A DNA stretch of 64,000 nucleotides. It comes from Enterobacterales bacterium. GTDB lineage: Bacteria; Pseudomonadota; Gammaproteobacteria; Enterobacterales; Enterobacteriaceae. Positions 45,522 through 55,181 of the stretch are shown one piece after another (position 1 is the first letter of the stretch; each line of letters opens with the position of its first letter). The stretch lies in the NCBI GenBank assembly GCA_015654925.1, contig JAATFX010000060.1:62001-126000 (forward strand), given 5' to 3'. The position numbers were made by a program, and so were the translations under genes. The notes beneath the pieces were generated by a model. It had not been told where the DNA came from. It worked only from the letters and a program-made list of their open reading frames with translations, and ran no database searches.

Positions 45522-46778
45522 ATGTTCAATTGGACCTCAACCCAGCGCAATGTGGCGTTCGCGTGCTTTGCCTGCTGGATGTTGGACGCCTTCGACTTTT
45601 TTATTCTGGTGTTCGTCTTAAGCGATCTGGCCTCCTGGTTTCATACCGATATCGCCAGCGTTTCCATTTCGATTATGCTGACTCTGGCGGTACGCCCGCT
45701 GGGGGCGTTGCTGTTCGGGCGCTTGGCGGAAAAATTTGGCCGCCGGCCGATCCTGATGGTCAACGTATTGATGTTTTCGCTGTTTGAACTGCTGTCGGCC
45801 TGGTCGCCTACGCTTGCCATATTTATTGCCTTCCGGGTGATTTATGGCGTGGCGATGGGGGGCATCTGGGGGGTGGCCTCGTCGCTGGCGATGGAAACGA
45901 TTCCCGACCGCTCCCGCGGCCTGATGTCGGGTATATTCCAGGCGGGTTATCCCGCCGGCTATTTATTGGCGGCCATTATCTTCGGCTTATTCTTTGGCAG
46001 CGTGGGCTGGCGCGGCATGTTCCTGATTGGCGCGCTACCGGTGCTGTTGTTGCCTTATATTTACTTCAAAGTGCCCGAGTCGCCGGTATGGCTGGCGGCC
46101 AGGGCGCGCAAAGAGAGCGTGGCGCTGCTGCCGATTATCCGCACGCACTGGAAGCTATGTATATATATGGTGGTGCTGATGGCCTGCTTTAACTTTTTTA
46201 GCCACGGTACCCAGGATCTCTATCCCACCTTCCTGAAAGTGCAGCACGGTTTTGATCCGCATACCGTAAGTATTATCGCTATTTGCTACAACATTGCCGC
46301 CATGCTGGGCGGGATTTGCTTCGGCTCGCTGTCGGAAAAAATAGGCCGTAAAAAAGCGATGATCTTTGCCGCGCTGCTGACCCTGCCGGTACTGCCGCTG
46401 TGGGCGTTTTCCTCGGGATCGGTAATGATTGGGATAGGGGCATTCCTGATGCAGTTCATGGTCCAGGGGGCCTGGGGCGTGGTGCCCACCTACCTGACCG
46501 AACTGGTGCCCGCCAATTCGCGGGCGGTGCTGCCGGGGTTTGTCTATCAATTGGGTAATCTGATTGCGTCGGTGAATGCCACTTTGCAATCCCATATCGC
46601 CGAAGCGCACGGCAATAACTACGGCCTGGCCATGGCCATGGTGGCCGGCACCGTGGCGATATTGATTTGCGTGCTGGTGGCGTTCGGGCGTGAAACGCAG
46701 GGCAAGACCATTTCCGGTTATGGCGCCCCCGCGGACAACGCCTCGCCAGGCAACTCACCGTCCGCCGCGGGCCGCTAA
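45522..46778 (+). CDS. MFS transporter, SHS (lactate/sialate-type carboxylate) family
   Basis: 418-residue, 12-helix carrier. The first helix reads CFACWMLDAFDFFILVFVL, and RPLGALLFGRLAEKFGRRP and GVAMGGIWGVASSLAMETIP are hallmarks of the sialate:H+ symporter family, which includes lactate, sialic acid and other carboxylate carriers (NanT, YjhB). Start 45522 (MFNWTS), eight bases after AGGA; ATGs at 45489 and 45516 are less well placed. Stands alone after the dehydratase hairpin; substrate unknown, an acid sugar is likely. Confidence 0.85.
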   Translation: MFNWTSTQRNVAFACFACWMLDAFDFFILVFVLSDLASWFHTDIASVSISIMLTLAVRPLGALLFGRLAEKFGRRPILMVNVLMFSLFELLSAWSPTLAIFIAFRVIYGVAMGGIWGVASSLAMETIPDRSRGLMSGIFQAGYPAGYLLAAIIFGLFFGSVGWRGMFLIGALPVLLLPYIYFKVPESPVWLAARARKESVALLPIIRTHWKLCIYMVVLMACFNFFSHGTQDLYPTFLKVQHGFDPHTVSIIAICYNIAAMLGGICFGSLSEKIGRKKAMIFAALLTLPVLPLWAFSSGSVMIGIGAFLMQFMVQGAWGVVPTYLTELVPANSRAVLPGFVYQLGNLIASVNATLQSHIAEAHGNNYGLAMAMVAGTVAILICVLVAFGRETQGKTISGYGAPADNASPGNSPSAAGR

Positions 46779-46858
46779 CCGCCGAGTCCCCCGCCCGGAT
46801 ACGTTTTATTTGACCGGGCAGGGGATAACGCGCCGGCATCCCGGTTGATGTTTCCCGG

Positions 46859-47749
46859 TCAATTCCTACCCCAGAGTGCGGCGATCATATACGCAATAAA
46901 CAGCTCCAGCTTTAACGGCTGCTGGCGGTCCGGCAGGTACACCAGATGCATCGGGCGCGGAGCGGGACGATAGTCCGGCAGCACCTCGATTAACCGGCCG
47001 TCGGCGATGTCCTCGCCCAGCAGAATCCCGGCGTGCATAGCGATGCCAAAGTCCGCCAGGGCCGCCTGGCGCACGCTTTCGCCGGAATCAATCATCAGCC
47101 TTGGCTTTACTTCCACCCGCTCTTCCCCGTGGGGGCCGTTCAGGCGCCAGGTGCTATTGCCCTGCCACTGGCTGAAACCAAAGCAATTGTGGCGCGCCAA
47201 ATCGACGGGGCTGCGGGGCGTGCCGGCGCGGGCCAAATACGCCGGCGAGGCCGCCAGCACCAGCTTATAGTCCGGCAACGCCCGGGCAACGGCCCCGTCA
47301 TTGCCGATCTCCCCGATGCGAAATACCAGTTCGAAATGTTCCTCGATCAAATCCACTTTGCGGTCCGACAGCACCACTTCGGTCTCGATCTCGGGATGCT
47401 GCGTCATAAAGCGGGTTAACCAGGGGGTAAGGATATGATTGCCGAACACCACCGGCGCGCTGATGCGCAGCCGTCCCGCCGGTTCGGTTAGCATATGATG
47501 GGCCAGCGCCTCGGCCCGATCGGCGTCCGCCAATAGCCGGCGGCAGCGCTCATAAAACAGCCTGCCGATTTCCGTCAGGCCCTGCCGGCGCGTGGTGCGG
47601 GCCAGCAGTCGGGCCTGCAACCGCTCTTCCAACTGGCGGATATGCTTGCCGACCATGGTGGTGGAGATGCCCATATGCGCGGCGGCCGCGACAAAACTGC
47701 CTTTTTCCACTACCTGCACAAACACCGCCATGCTGGTTAACCGATCCAT
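46859..47749 (-). CDS. LysR-family transcriptional regulator
   Basis: 296-residue regulator, CrgA/DmlR-like. HTH region MAVFVQVVEKGSFVAAAAHMGISTTMVGKHIRQLEERL, followed by the usual two-lobed effector domain. Start at 47749 (MDRLTS) after AGGGGT. Divergent from the quinone oxidoreductase by 104 bases, which suggests that it controls that gene. Confidence 0.86.
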   Translation of the reverse strand: MDRLTSMAVFVQVVEKGSFVAAAAHMGISTTMVGKHIRQLEERLQARLLARTTRRQGLTEIGRLFYERCRRLLADADRAEALAHHMLTEPAGRLRISAPVVFGNHILTPWLTRFMTQHPEIETEVVLSDRKVDLIEEHFELVFRIGEIGNDGAVARALPDYKLVLAASPAYLARAGTPRSPVDLARHNCFGFSQWQGNSTWRLNGPHGEERVEVKPRLMIDSGESVRQAALADFGIAMHAGILLGEDIADGRLIEVLPDYRPAPRPMHLVYLPDRQQPLKLELFIAYMIAALWGRN

Positions 47750-47853
47750 TATAAACCCCTGGTGTTTTATCAAGCCGTTAAAGGGCTATTTAACGCAGTT
47801 TATACGCATGAAATACTATCAACCATAACTAACGGATTTTAATGAGGCGAATC

Positions 47854-48840
47854 ATGCAGGCTTTACAGTTCAGCGCTTTTGGCGGTCCGGACGTGTTGTG
47901 GTACGGCGAGTACCCGACGCCGGCCGTTTCGGCGGGAACCCTCCAGGTGAGGATGGCGGCGGCGGGGCTGAATTTTGCCGATATTTACCGGCGCCGCGGC
48001 GAGTATGTGCTGGCGGGGGCGGCGCCGCATATCGGCGGTTACGAAGGCGTGGGGTACGTCACGGCGGTGGGGACCGGGGTATCCGGCTGGCGGCAGGGTC
48101 AGCGGGTGGGGTTCGCCGATGTGCCCTTTGCCCACGCCACGCGGATTAGCGTGCCGGCGGACCATGCCCTGGCCCTGCCCGACGATATCGGCGACGCGCA
48201 GGCGGCGGCCATTTTGCTGCAAGGGTTGACCGCCCAGTATCTGGTGGATGACAGCGTCGGGGTGGCCGAAAACGATCGGGTGGTGGTACTGGCGGCGGCC
48301 GGCGGCGTCGGGCAACATCTTACGCGGTTGCTGGCGGCCAGGGGGGCGCGGGTGTACGCGGTGGCGTCCACGGCGGACAAGCGGCGCATTTGCCGGGATA
48401 ATGGCGCCATCGCCAGCTATGGCTATGACGACAACTGGGTTGAGTTAATCCGCGCGGCCAGCGGCGGCGGGGCGGATTACGTTTTTGACTCGGTGGGCCG
48501 CACGCTGCCGGACAGTCTTGAGGTATTGCGTCCCGGCGGCCGGGCGGTCACCTTCGGCATGTCCGGCGGCGCGGCGCCGGACATCTCCCCGGCCCGCTTG
48601 ATGATGGCTTCGAAGGGGGTGATTGGCGGCGATCTTTGGACCTATCTGCGCGACGGACAGCAGCGCAGGCAGCGCGCGGATAAATTATTTACCGCCTGGC
48701 GCCGCGGCATTATCGCCGTGCCGCGGTTGGTTACCTTTCCCCTGAGCGCCGGCGCCGATGCCCATCGCCGTCTGGAAGATCGCGATTTTGCCGGTAAAAT
48801 CGTTTTGCTGGGCGAGGCGCCTGCGGGGGACGACCGCTAA
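47854..48840 (+). CDS. Zinc-independent MDR oxidoreductase, NADPH:quinone reductase (QorA)-like
   Basis: 328-residue medium-chain reductase. Rossmann motif AAAGGVGQHLTRLLAARGARVYAV, the substrate-domain block GLNFADIYRRRGEY and lack of structural-zinc cysteines place it with quinone/enone reductases. Start 47854 (MQALQF) with GAGG six bases upstream. Divergent from the LysR gene, its probable regulator. Likely role: reduction of quinones or reactive enones with NADPH. Confidence 0.85.
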   Translation: MQALQFSAFGGPDVLWYGEYPTPAVSAGTLQVRMAAAGLNFADIYRRRGEYVLAGAAPHIGGYEGVGYVTAVGTGVSGWRQGQRVGFADVPFAHATRISVPADHALALPDDIGDAQAAAILLQGLTAQYLVDDSVGVAENDRVVVLAAAGGVGQHLTRLLAARGARVYAVASTADKRRICRDNGAIASYGYDDNWVELIRAASGGGADYVFDSVGRTLPDSLEVLRPGGRAVTFGMSGGAAPDISPARLMMASKGVIGGDLWTYLRDGQQRRQRADKLFTAWRRGIIAVPRLVTFPLSAGADAHRRLEDRDFAGKIVLLGEAPAGDDR

Positions 48841-48847
48841 GCGGCCG

Positions 48848-49954
48848 TCAGGCGATTTTACGGCGGAACATCCAGTATGCCGCGCTGCCGGTGGTGGTGG
48901 TAATCACCAATAGCGGCCACAGGCTGTGCCAGATGATGCCGAAGTCCGCATCCTTGAGATAAATTTCCTTGATGATGTCGGTAAAATGGCGCACCGGGTT
49001 TATCCAGGTCAGGGTTTGCAGCCATTCCGGCATATTCTCCACCGGCGCAACGTAACCCGACAGCAGGATGGCCGGCATGATAAACACAAACACGCCGATA
49101 AACGCCTGCTGCTGGGTGGAACACAGCGAGGAAATCAGCAGGCCGAACCCCACCAGCGACAGGCCGTACAGCAGCATGGTGAAATAAAACAGCAGCAGCG
49201 AGCCGGCAAAGGGAATGCGATACCCCAAAATCCCGATAATCAGCACAATGGACGCCTGGACGGTGGCCACCACCAGGGCGGGCACCGCTTTGCCGATAAA
49301 AATCTGCCAGGTGGTCAGGGGCGAAACCAGCAGTTGATCCAGCGTGCCTTGCTCGCGCTCGCGGGCTACCGACAGGGCGGTGACGATCAGCACGCCGATG
49401 GTGGTGATCAGGGCAATCAGCGACGGCACCACAAACCATTTGTAATCAAGGTTGGGGTTGTACCAATTGCGGATTACCAGCTCGCTATTATTGGGTTTTA
49501 CGCTATCTTCCGTCAGTTCCAACTGGTAGTCGCGGATAATTTGCTGGATATAATTCGCGGCGATCTGGGCGCTATTCGAATTGCGTCCATCCAGCAATAA
49601 TTGCAGCGGCGCGGGGATGCCGGCGGCCAGATTGCGGGAAAATTCCGCCGGAAAGCGCACCACCAGCAGCGCCTGCTGGTTATCAATGATGTCCTGGATT
49701 TGCTGCGGGCTGCGCAGTTGCAATACCTGGGTAAACGCCTTGGCTTTGGCGAGGCGCTGGGTCAGTTCCACCGAGGCCTGTCCGCTGTCCTCGCTGTAGA
49801 CGGCGATAGTGGCGTGGGTCACTTCCAGGGTGGCGGCAAAGGGGAACAGCAATACCTGCAAAATCACCGGCATGATTAAAATCGCCCTGGTTTGCGGTTC
49901 CCGCAGCAGCGCCTGCAGTTCTTTAACGATCAGCGTCCATAGTCGATAAAACAT
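48848..49954 (-). CDS. ybhR: ABC-2 type exporter permease YbhR
   Basis: 368-residue permease with an N-terminal helix, a large periplasmic domain ([14 protein letters not shown]) and five C-terminal helices. It aligns nearly end to end with E. coli YbhR ([55 protein letters not shown]). Forms the heteromeric channel with YbhS. Last gene of cecR-ybhGFSR. Confidence 0.93.
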   Translation of the reverse strand: MFYRLWTLIVKELQALLREPQTRAILIMPVILQVLLFPFAATLEVTHATIAVYSEDSGQASVELTQRLAKAKAFTQVLQLRSPQQIQDIIDNQQALLVVRFPAEFSRNLAAGIPAPLQLLLDGRNSNSAQIAANYIQQIIRDYQLELTEDSVKPNNSELVIRNWYNPNLDYKWFVVPSLIALITTIGVLIVTALSVAREREQGTLDQLLVSPLTTWQIFIGKAVPALVVATVQASIVLIIGILGYRIPFAGSLLLFYFTMLLYGLSLVGFGLLISSLCSTQQQAFIGVFVFIMPAILLSGYVAPVENMPEWLQTLTWINPVRHFTDIIKEIYLKDADFGIIWHSLWPLLVITTTTGSAAYWMFRRKIA

Positions 49955-49963
49955 GTCGGTTCC

Positions 49964-51106
49964 TTAATCCAGGCGGCGCTTGGTTTTCCAGGCGGTCAGG
50001 CCGATAAACCCCGCGGCGGAGGCCAGCAGGAACAGGGTGTTCATCACCAGAATCCCGCCGATATTGCCCGCCAGAAACAGGCTTTGCAGCGTACTGACGA
50101 AATAGCGCGCCGGAATAATAAAGGTCACGGCGCGCACCACGGCGGGCATGCTGTCGATCTGGAAGATAAAACCCGACAGCATGACGGCGGGCAGGAATGC
50201 CGCGTTAAGCGCCACCATCGCGGCGTTGAATTGATTGCGGGTCAGGGTGGAAATTAATAATCCCATGCCCAGCGTACTGGCCAGAAACAGGCTGCTGATA
50301 CCGAACAATATCAACAGCGAGCCGCGGAAGGGCACGCCCATTACAAATACCGCCACCACCATGCACAGCGCCATCGCCGCCATGCCGAGCACGTAATAAG
50401 GCAAGAGTTTGGACAGCAGCAGCTCGCTGCGCGTCACCTGGGTCGAAAGCAGCGCCTCCATGGTGCCGCGCTCCCATTCCCGGGCGATAACCAGCGAGGT
50501 CAGGATGGCCCCGATCACCGTCATAATAATGGTGATGGCGCCGGGAATAATAAAATGCTGGCTGACGGCCGCCGGGTTAAACCAATAGCGAACCTTGACG
50601 TCAATGAGCTGCTGGAATGCCTGGCCGCGGTCTTCGGCCCGCTGCTGCTGCCAGATTTGCCAGATGCCCTGGGCGTACCCCTGCACAAAATTGGCGGTAT
50701 TGGGTTCGCTGCCGTCGGTGATAACCTGGATTGGCGCGACGTTGCCCTCCCGGTTCATATTGATATCGAAATCAACCGGGATCACGATCAGGCCGCGAAT
50801 TTTGCCGGCCTGCATCAGCGCGATCATCTGTTGGCGATCGGCGCCGATGGTCGGCGCGATATAAGGCGACCCCGCAAAGGCATAGGCCAGATCGCGGGCG
50901 TCTTCGCTTTGCTGTTCCATCAGGATGCCGACGTGCAGGCGGCTGGAGTCCAGGTTGATGCCATAACCGAAAATAAACAGCAGCATCAGTGGGATGACAA
51001 TGGCGATCAGCCCGCTGCTGGGATCGCGCAGGATCTGCCGCGTCTCCTTGACGCACAGCGCGCGCAGGCGCCGCCAGGAAAACCCGGTGTCATCACGCCG
51101 CGTCAT
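49964..51106 (-). CDS. ybhS: ABC-2 type exporter permease YbhS
   Basis: 380-residue partner of YbhR with the same topology. [31 protein letters not shown] and [17 protein letters not shown] match E. coli YbhS. Start at 51106 (MTRRDD) with ATAAGGAAG in front, overlapping ybhF by 14 bases. The long open frame to 51274 inside ybhF is not used. Confidence 0.92.
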   Translation of the reverse strand: MTRRDDTGFSWRRLRALCVKETRQILRDPSSGLIAIVIPLMLLFIFGYGINLDSSRLHVGILMEQQSEDARDLAYAFAGSPYIAPTIGADRQQMIALMQAGKIRGLIVIPVDFDINMNREGNVAPIQVITDGSEPNTANFVQGYAQGIWQIWQQQRAEDRGQAFQQLIDVKVRYWFNPAAVSQHFIIPGAITIIMTVIGAILTSLVIAREWERGTMEALLSTQVTRSELLLSKLLPYYVLGMAAMALCMVVAVFVMGVPFRGSLLILFGISSLFLASTLGMGLLISTLTRNQFNAAMVALNAAFLPAVMLSGFIFQIDSMPAVVRAVTFIIPARYFVSTLQSLFLAGNIGGILVMNTLFLLASAAGFIGLTAWKTKRRLD

Positions 51107-52835
51107 GGTCGTCTTCCTTATCATAATTTTGCACCAGCGCGATAAAAGCCTGTTCCATGGTGGGATTGGGCGTTTCCCGGCTCGCCACCTGCTGTTTGAG
51201 TTCATCCGGCGTGCCGCTGGCGATAAGCTTGCCGTGATAAACCAGCCCGATGCGATCGCAATACTCCGCTTCATCCATGAAATGGGTGGTGACCATCACG
51301 GTGACGCCTTTTTCCACCATGCCGTTAATATGCAGCCAAAATTCCCGGCGGGTGAGCGGGTCGACGCCCGAGGTCGGTTCGTCAAGAAATAAGATATCCG
51401 GCTCATGCATCAGCGAGCAGGCCAGGGCAAGGCGCTGTTTAAACCCCAGCGGCAGCGAATCGGGGGTCTGGCGGTAAATAGGAGCAAAATCAAAGGCCTT
51501 GCTCATGTCATCCATTTTCTGCTGCTGGCGTTTGCCGTGCAGCCCGTAGACGCCCGAGAAAAAACGCAGGTTTTGTTCAACGGTCAAATTGCCGTAGAGG
51601 GAAAATTTTTGCGCCATATACCCCAGGCGCTGGCGCGCTTTGCCGGAGCTGGTTTTCAAGTCCATGCCCAGCACCAGGGCCTGGCCCGCCGTCGGCGGCA
51701 GCAGGCCGCACATCATTTTAAAGGTGGTGGATTTGCCCGCGCCGTTAGGCCCCAGCAGGCCAAAAATCTCGCCGCGGGTCACCTGGAAACTCACGCTATC
51801 GGTGGCGGCGAAATCGCCGAATTTTTTGGTCAGCCCCCGGGCTTCGATGACCGTCTCGTGGGGGGCGCCCGCCACCTGCGGCATGATTTCCGCCAGCGCC
51901 TGCTTGCCGCCCGGGCCGCCGCCGAGCAGATCGATAAAGGCGTCTTCAAACCGCGGTTCGGTCTCTTGCAATTGTTGTTCAGACAGGGCGAGGGCTTTGC
52001 CCAGCGCGGCCCGGTCGGCCTGCTTGGCCAATATCAACCGCACGGATTGGCCCTGGATCACGCCGTCGCTGGTTTGCGGCAAACGCAGCGCCCGTTGCAG
52101 CAGTTGGCGGTTGGTGCCGGACGTATCGCTGACCAATAATGTGCGTCCGGCCATGGTTTGGGTCAGTTCCTTTGGCGCGCCGTGATAAATCAAGGCCCCT
52201 TCGTTCATCAGCAGCACTTCGCGGCACTGTTCCGCCTCATCCAGATAAGAGGTGCTCCACAGGATTAGCATGCCCTCGTCCGCCAGCTCATGCACCATGC
52301 TCCACAGCTCGCGGCGGGAAATGGGATCAACCCCCACCCCCGGTTCGTCAAGCAGCAGGACTTTGGGCTGGCCTATCAGGGTACAGGCCAGGCCGAGTTT
52401 TTGCTTCATGCCCCCCGAGAGCTTGCCGGCCAGCCGGGTGGTAAAACGGGTCAAATCGGTAAAGCCCAGCAGGCGTTCGAAGGTCTGCCTGCGCGGTTCG
52501 CCGGTGATGCCGCGCAAATCGGCATAGAGCACCAGATTTTCCATCACGGTCAAATCTTCGTACAACCCGAACTTCTGCGGCATATAGCCCAGTATGGCGT
52601 GCAGTTTGCCTTCGTCGGCGGCGGGGTCCAAACCAACCACCCGCGCGCCGCCGCGGCTGGGGGTAAGCAGACCGGCCAGCATGCGCAGCAGGGTGGTTTT
52701 GCCGGCGCCGTCCGGGCCCACCAGCCCGGTGACCCCGCCGCTGCGGATCTCGATGGTCAGGCTGGCGACCGCCGGGCGCGGCAGCGCGGGGAAGGATTTT
52801 TCCAGCGCGTCCAGGACAATAAGGTTAGCGGGCAT
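51093..52835 (-). CDS. ybhF: ABC exporter ATPase YbhF (two nucleotide-binding domains)
   Basis: 580-residue tandem ATPase energising the YbhSR exporter. Both halves are complete: Walker [10 protein letters not shown] and GPNGAGKST, signatures [13 protein letters not shown] and [13 protein letters not shown], Walker [13 protein letters not shown] and [12 protein letters not shown]. Length equals E. coli YbhF (578). It begins directly after ybhG's stop. Confidence 0.94.
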   Translation of the reverse strand: MPANLIVLDALEKSFPALPRPAVASLTIEIRSGGVTGLVGPDGAGKTTLLRMLAGLLTPSRGGARVVGLDPAADEGKLHAILGYMPQKFGLYEDLTVMENLVLYADLRGITGEPRRQTFERLLGFTDLTRFTTRLAGKLSGGMKQKLGLACTLIGQPKVLLLDEPGVGVDPISRRELWSMVHELADEGMLILWSTSYLDEAEQCREVLLMNEGALIYHGAPKELTQTMAGRTLLVSDTSGTNRQLLQRALRLPQTSDGVIQGQSVRLILAKQADRAALGKALALSEQQLQETEPRFEDAFIDLLGGGPGGKQALAEIMPQVAGAPHETVIEARGLTKKFGDFAATDSVSFQVTRGEIFGLLGPNGAGKSTTFKMMCGLLPPTAGQALVLGMDLKTSSGKARQRLGYMAQKFSLYGNLTVEQNLRFFSGVYGLHGKRQQQKMDDMSKAFDFAPIYRQTPDSLPLGFKQRLALACSLMHEPDILFLDEPTSGVDPLTRREFWLHINGMVEKGVTVMVTTHFMDEAEYCDRIGLVYHGKLIASGTPDELKQQVASRETPNPTMEQAFIALVQNYDKEDDHDAA

Positions 52836-53864
52836 TCACTTTACCACCGGCGCGCTGCCCTGCGCGGGCCGGCTTTCATGCCCGAAAGCAAAGCTCAGCG
52901 TGACCGGCATACCCTGGCGCAGCCGATCGTCGGCATCGGTGACGATAATGCGCAGGCGATAGACCAGATCGGTGCGCAACTGTGGGGTTTCCACGCTTTT
53001 GGGGGTAAATTCCGCCGTCGGCGACACAAAACCGATTTTGCCGTGGTAAGCCTTGTCCGGCTGGCCGTCCACCTGTATCCGCACCACGGTGCCCGGCACC
53101 GCCTGGCTGAGATTGCTTTCATCTATATAGGCGCGAACCCATACCGGCCGGGTCAAGGACAGGGTGTACACGGTGCCGCCGGCGCTCAGCATGCTGCCGG
53201 CCTCCTGCGCCCGGGTTAAAATGGTGCCGGCGGAAGGCGCCACCAGCATGGTATCGGCCACATCCAGGGTCGCCTGGGCCAAAGCGGCCTCGGCCTGGGC
53301 CAAGTCCGCCTGGGCGGCGGCGATTTCCTGCGGCCGGTTACCGGTCTGGTATTGTTGCAGTTTATCCTTGGCCGCCTGTAAATTGGCTTTCGCCTGACTG
53401 CTGGCGGTAGCCGCATCCTCTAGCTGGTCGGCGGAAATGGCCCGCTTCGCCCACGCGCCCTGTTGGCGATGGAAAAAACTGTCGGCATAATTAAAGGCGG
53501 CCTGCTGCTGCGCGAGCTGGGCGCGCACCTGCGCGATTTCTTCGCTGCGGTAGCCGGACTGGGACAAATCCAGCTTGGCGCGCGCGCTCTCCATATTGGC
53601 CTGGGCCTGCTGGAGGGCGTTGCGATAGGGGGCATCGTCCAGTTTTGCCAGCACCTGGCCGGCATGAATGGTATCCCCTTCGTCCACCGCCAGCTGCGCC
53701 AAACGGCCGCCGACCCGAAAGCCGAGATTGACCGTTCTGATATCCACGTTGCCATACAGGGTCAGCGGCCGGTTTTGCTGCTGGCGGTAATACATCGCGC
53801 CGTATACCGCCCCCGCAATCAATACCAGCAGAATAACGACCGCGGCAATTTTTTTCTTATTCAT
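52836..53864 (-). CDS. ybhG: Membrane-fusion (HlyD-type) periplasmic adaptor YbhG
   Basis: 342 residues with an N-terminal signal anchor ([20 protein letters not shown]), the lipoyl half motifs ([21 protein letters not shown]), a long coiled coil of about 130 residues rich in Ala/Gln, and a beta-barrel domain. Matches E. coli YbhG. Links the YbhFSR pump to the outer membrane. The E. coli system affects drug resistance (cefoperazone, chloramphenicol) and cation export. Overlaps cecR by four bases. Confidence 0.92.
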   Translation of the reverse strand: MNKKKIAAVVILLVLIAGAVYGAMYYRQQQNRPLTLYGNVDIRTVNLGFRVGGRLAQLAVDEGDTIHAGQVLAKLDDAPYRNALQQAQANMESARAKLDLSQSGYRSEEIAQVRAQLAQQQAAFNYADSFFHRQQGAWAKRAISADQLEDAATASSQAKANLQAAKDKLQQYQTGNRPQEIAAAQADLAQAEAALAQATLDVADTMLVAPSAGTILTRAQEAGSMLSAGGTVYTLSLTRPVWVRAYIDESNLSQAVPGTVVRIQVDGQPDKAYHGKIGFVSPTAEFTPKSVETPQLRTDLVYRLRIIVTDADDRLRQGMPVTLSFAFGHESRPAQGSAPVVK

Positions 53865-54559
53865 GATGTTTTGCCTGTTTTACCGGCCTGGTCGGCCCGC
53901 AATCCGTTGAGAAACCAGTCTATATGTTGAGCTAAAATCTGTTTGATAAGTGTGACCTGCGCCGGGCCCAGCTCCTGCCAGCCGGTCTGCAACATGATGG
54001 TTTCCCGCGCCACGCGAAAGGATAGCACTTCGCCCAGCATGGCGTGGGTGTGCACAATGGTGGCGGTGGCCGACGGATCGCAGCCGGTAAAGCCGGCCAC
54101 CAGCCGGGTGAAACGCCGGTGCAGGGGGGCAATGGCCTGGCGGTGGATGAGATGATACGCCTCGGTGGGCATTAGCTGCTCGCGCGACATAATCTTGCTC
54201 AGGTTCAGCGTTTGCGCGCGGGTCAGCAACTCGATGAAATTCAAAAAGCTTTGCATGATGTATTGGCGGCACTGAGCGGGGTCCGGCTCGGGCTGGGCCA
54301 GGAGCAGGTCGATTTGTTCGGCCAGGGGGTGATAGGCCTGTTCGATAAAATCCGCTATCCATTGGGCCACCGCCAGATACAATCCCTCTTTTGACCCAAA
54401 ATAGTAAAAAATCGCGGCGATATTTTGCCCCGCCAGCTTGGCGATTTCCCGGGTGGTGGCGGTCTGCGCGCCTTTTTCACTAAAGAGTTCGAGGCCCGCG
54501 GCAATCAGCTGGGCCCGCGCCTGTTCGCCGCGCGCGGAGGTGGCCGGAGAGGATGGCAT
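53861..54559 (-). CDS. cecR: TetR-family repressor CecR (YbiH)
   Basis: 232-residue repressor. HTH stretch [32 protein letters not shown]; the C-terminal domain is of the CecR/DUF1956 type. Start at 54559 (MPSSPA), five to six bases after GGAG; the open frame to 54583 runs through the operator region. It heads the cecR-ybhGFSR operon and probably binds the palindrome at 54578, just upstream of its own start. Confidence 0.9.
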   Translation of the reverse strand: MPSSPATSARGEQARAQLIAAGLELFSEKGAQTATTREIAKLAGQNIAAIFYYFGSKEGLYLAVAQWIADFIEQAYHPLAEQIDLLLAQPEPDPAQCRQYIMQSFLNFIELLTRAQTLNLSKIMSREQLMPTEAYHLIHRQAIAPLHRRFTRLVAGFTGCDPSATATIVHTHAMLGEVLSFRVARETIMLQTGWQELGPAQVTLIKQILAQHIDWFLNGLRADQAGKTGKTS

Positions 54560-54577
54560 GAGTACTCCAAAAAAATA

Positions 54578-54593
54578 AATCAATCGATTGATT
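54578..54593. promoter_or_regulatory. Perfect 16-bp palindrome, likely CecR operator
   Basis: AATCAATCGATTGATT, complete two-fold symmetry, 19 bases before the cecR ATG. A TetR regulator usually covers such a site in its own promoter. Confidence 0.65.
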
Positions 54594-54690
54594 AACTTTA
54601 CGTCGCCGCGGGTCCCCTGTAAAGAAAGATAGAGAAAACGTGTCGAACAGATAGGAAGGGTAAATTAGTTAACGGTTATTAAAATAATAC

Positions 54691-54719
54691 TTGACCTCAA
54701 GCGGGCAAGCATCTATCAT
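54691..54719 (+). promoter_or_regulatory. Sigma-70 promoter of the BhsA/McbA-like gene
   Basis: TTGACC, 17-base spacer, TATCAT: near-consensus -35 and -10 boxes. Predicted start near 54726, giving a leader of about 60 bases. Confidence 0.75.
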
Positions 54720-54786
54720 TTTTTTATCGAACGTTAATAAATTAACGTCCAGCCGAATAACATCAACCAGATCGAGACAATTTATT

Positions 54787-55044
54787 ATGAAAAACCTGAA
54801 ATTAGCCATCGCAGCCATCGTATTGGGTACCGTTTCCGCTGGTAGTTTCGCCGCCCAGGAAGTCACCAGCCGTCCCGCTGGCGAACACCGTATCGGCGTA
54901 GTATCCACGTCTACCACCACTACCCTGAGCGATCTTGAATCGCAGCTGGCCGCCAAGGCCAATGCCGCCGACGCGACGTCTTATCGCATCATCGCCGCAG
55001 GCGGCAATGACACCCTGCGCGGCAGCGCCGAGCTGTATAAATAA
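54787..55044 (+). CDS. Small secreted DUF1471 protein (YdgH/BhsA/McbA family)
   Basis: 85 residues with a signal peptide (MKNLKLAIAAIVLGTVSAGSFA, cleavage before AQEV). The mature ~62 residues fit the DUF1471 pattern, ending YRIIAAGGNDTLRGSAELYK. Members (BhsA, McbA, YbiJ) are periplasmic or outer-membrane stress and biofilm proteins of unknown mechanism. Has its own sigma-70 promoter and an intrinsic terminator, so it is monocistronic. Confidence 0.88.
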   Translation: MKNLKLAIAAIVLGTVSAGSFAAQEVTSRPAGEHRIGVVSTSTTTTLSDLESQLAAKANAADATSYRIIAAGGNDTLRGSAELYK

Positions 55045-55077
55045 GTCTTGACGGCCCCGCGGCCGCCGGATGGTAAT

Positions 55078-55107
55078 AAAAAAGCGGCCTTCAAGGCCGC
55101 TTTTTTT
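55078..55107. terminator. Bidirectional intrinsic terminator
   Basis: AAAAAA-GCGGCC-TTCAA-GGCCGC-TTTTTTT. The flanking A and T runs let it work for the DUF1471 gene (plus) and for the leucine-rich-repeat gene ending at 55182 (minus). Confidence 0.9.
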
Positions 55108-55181
55108 ATGGTCGACGCATATATCCGCCGGCCAGGGGAAATGGCCGTGCCGGTTTCCGGCGTGACCGGGCGTCGGGATAG

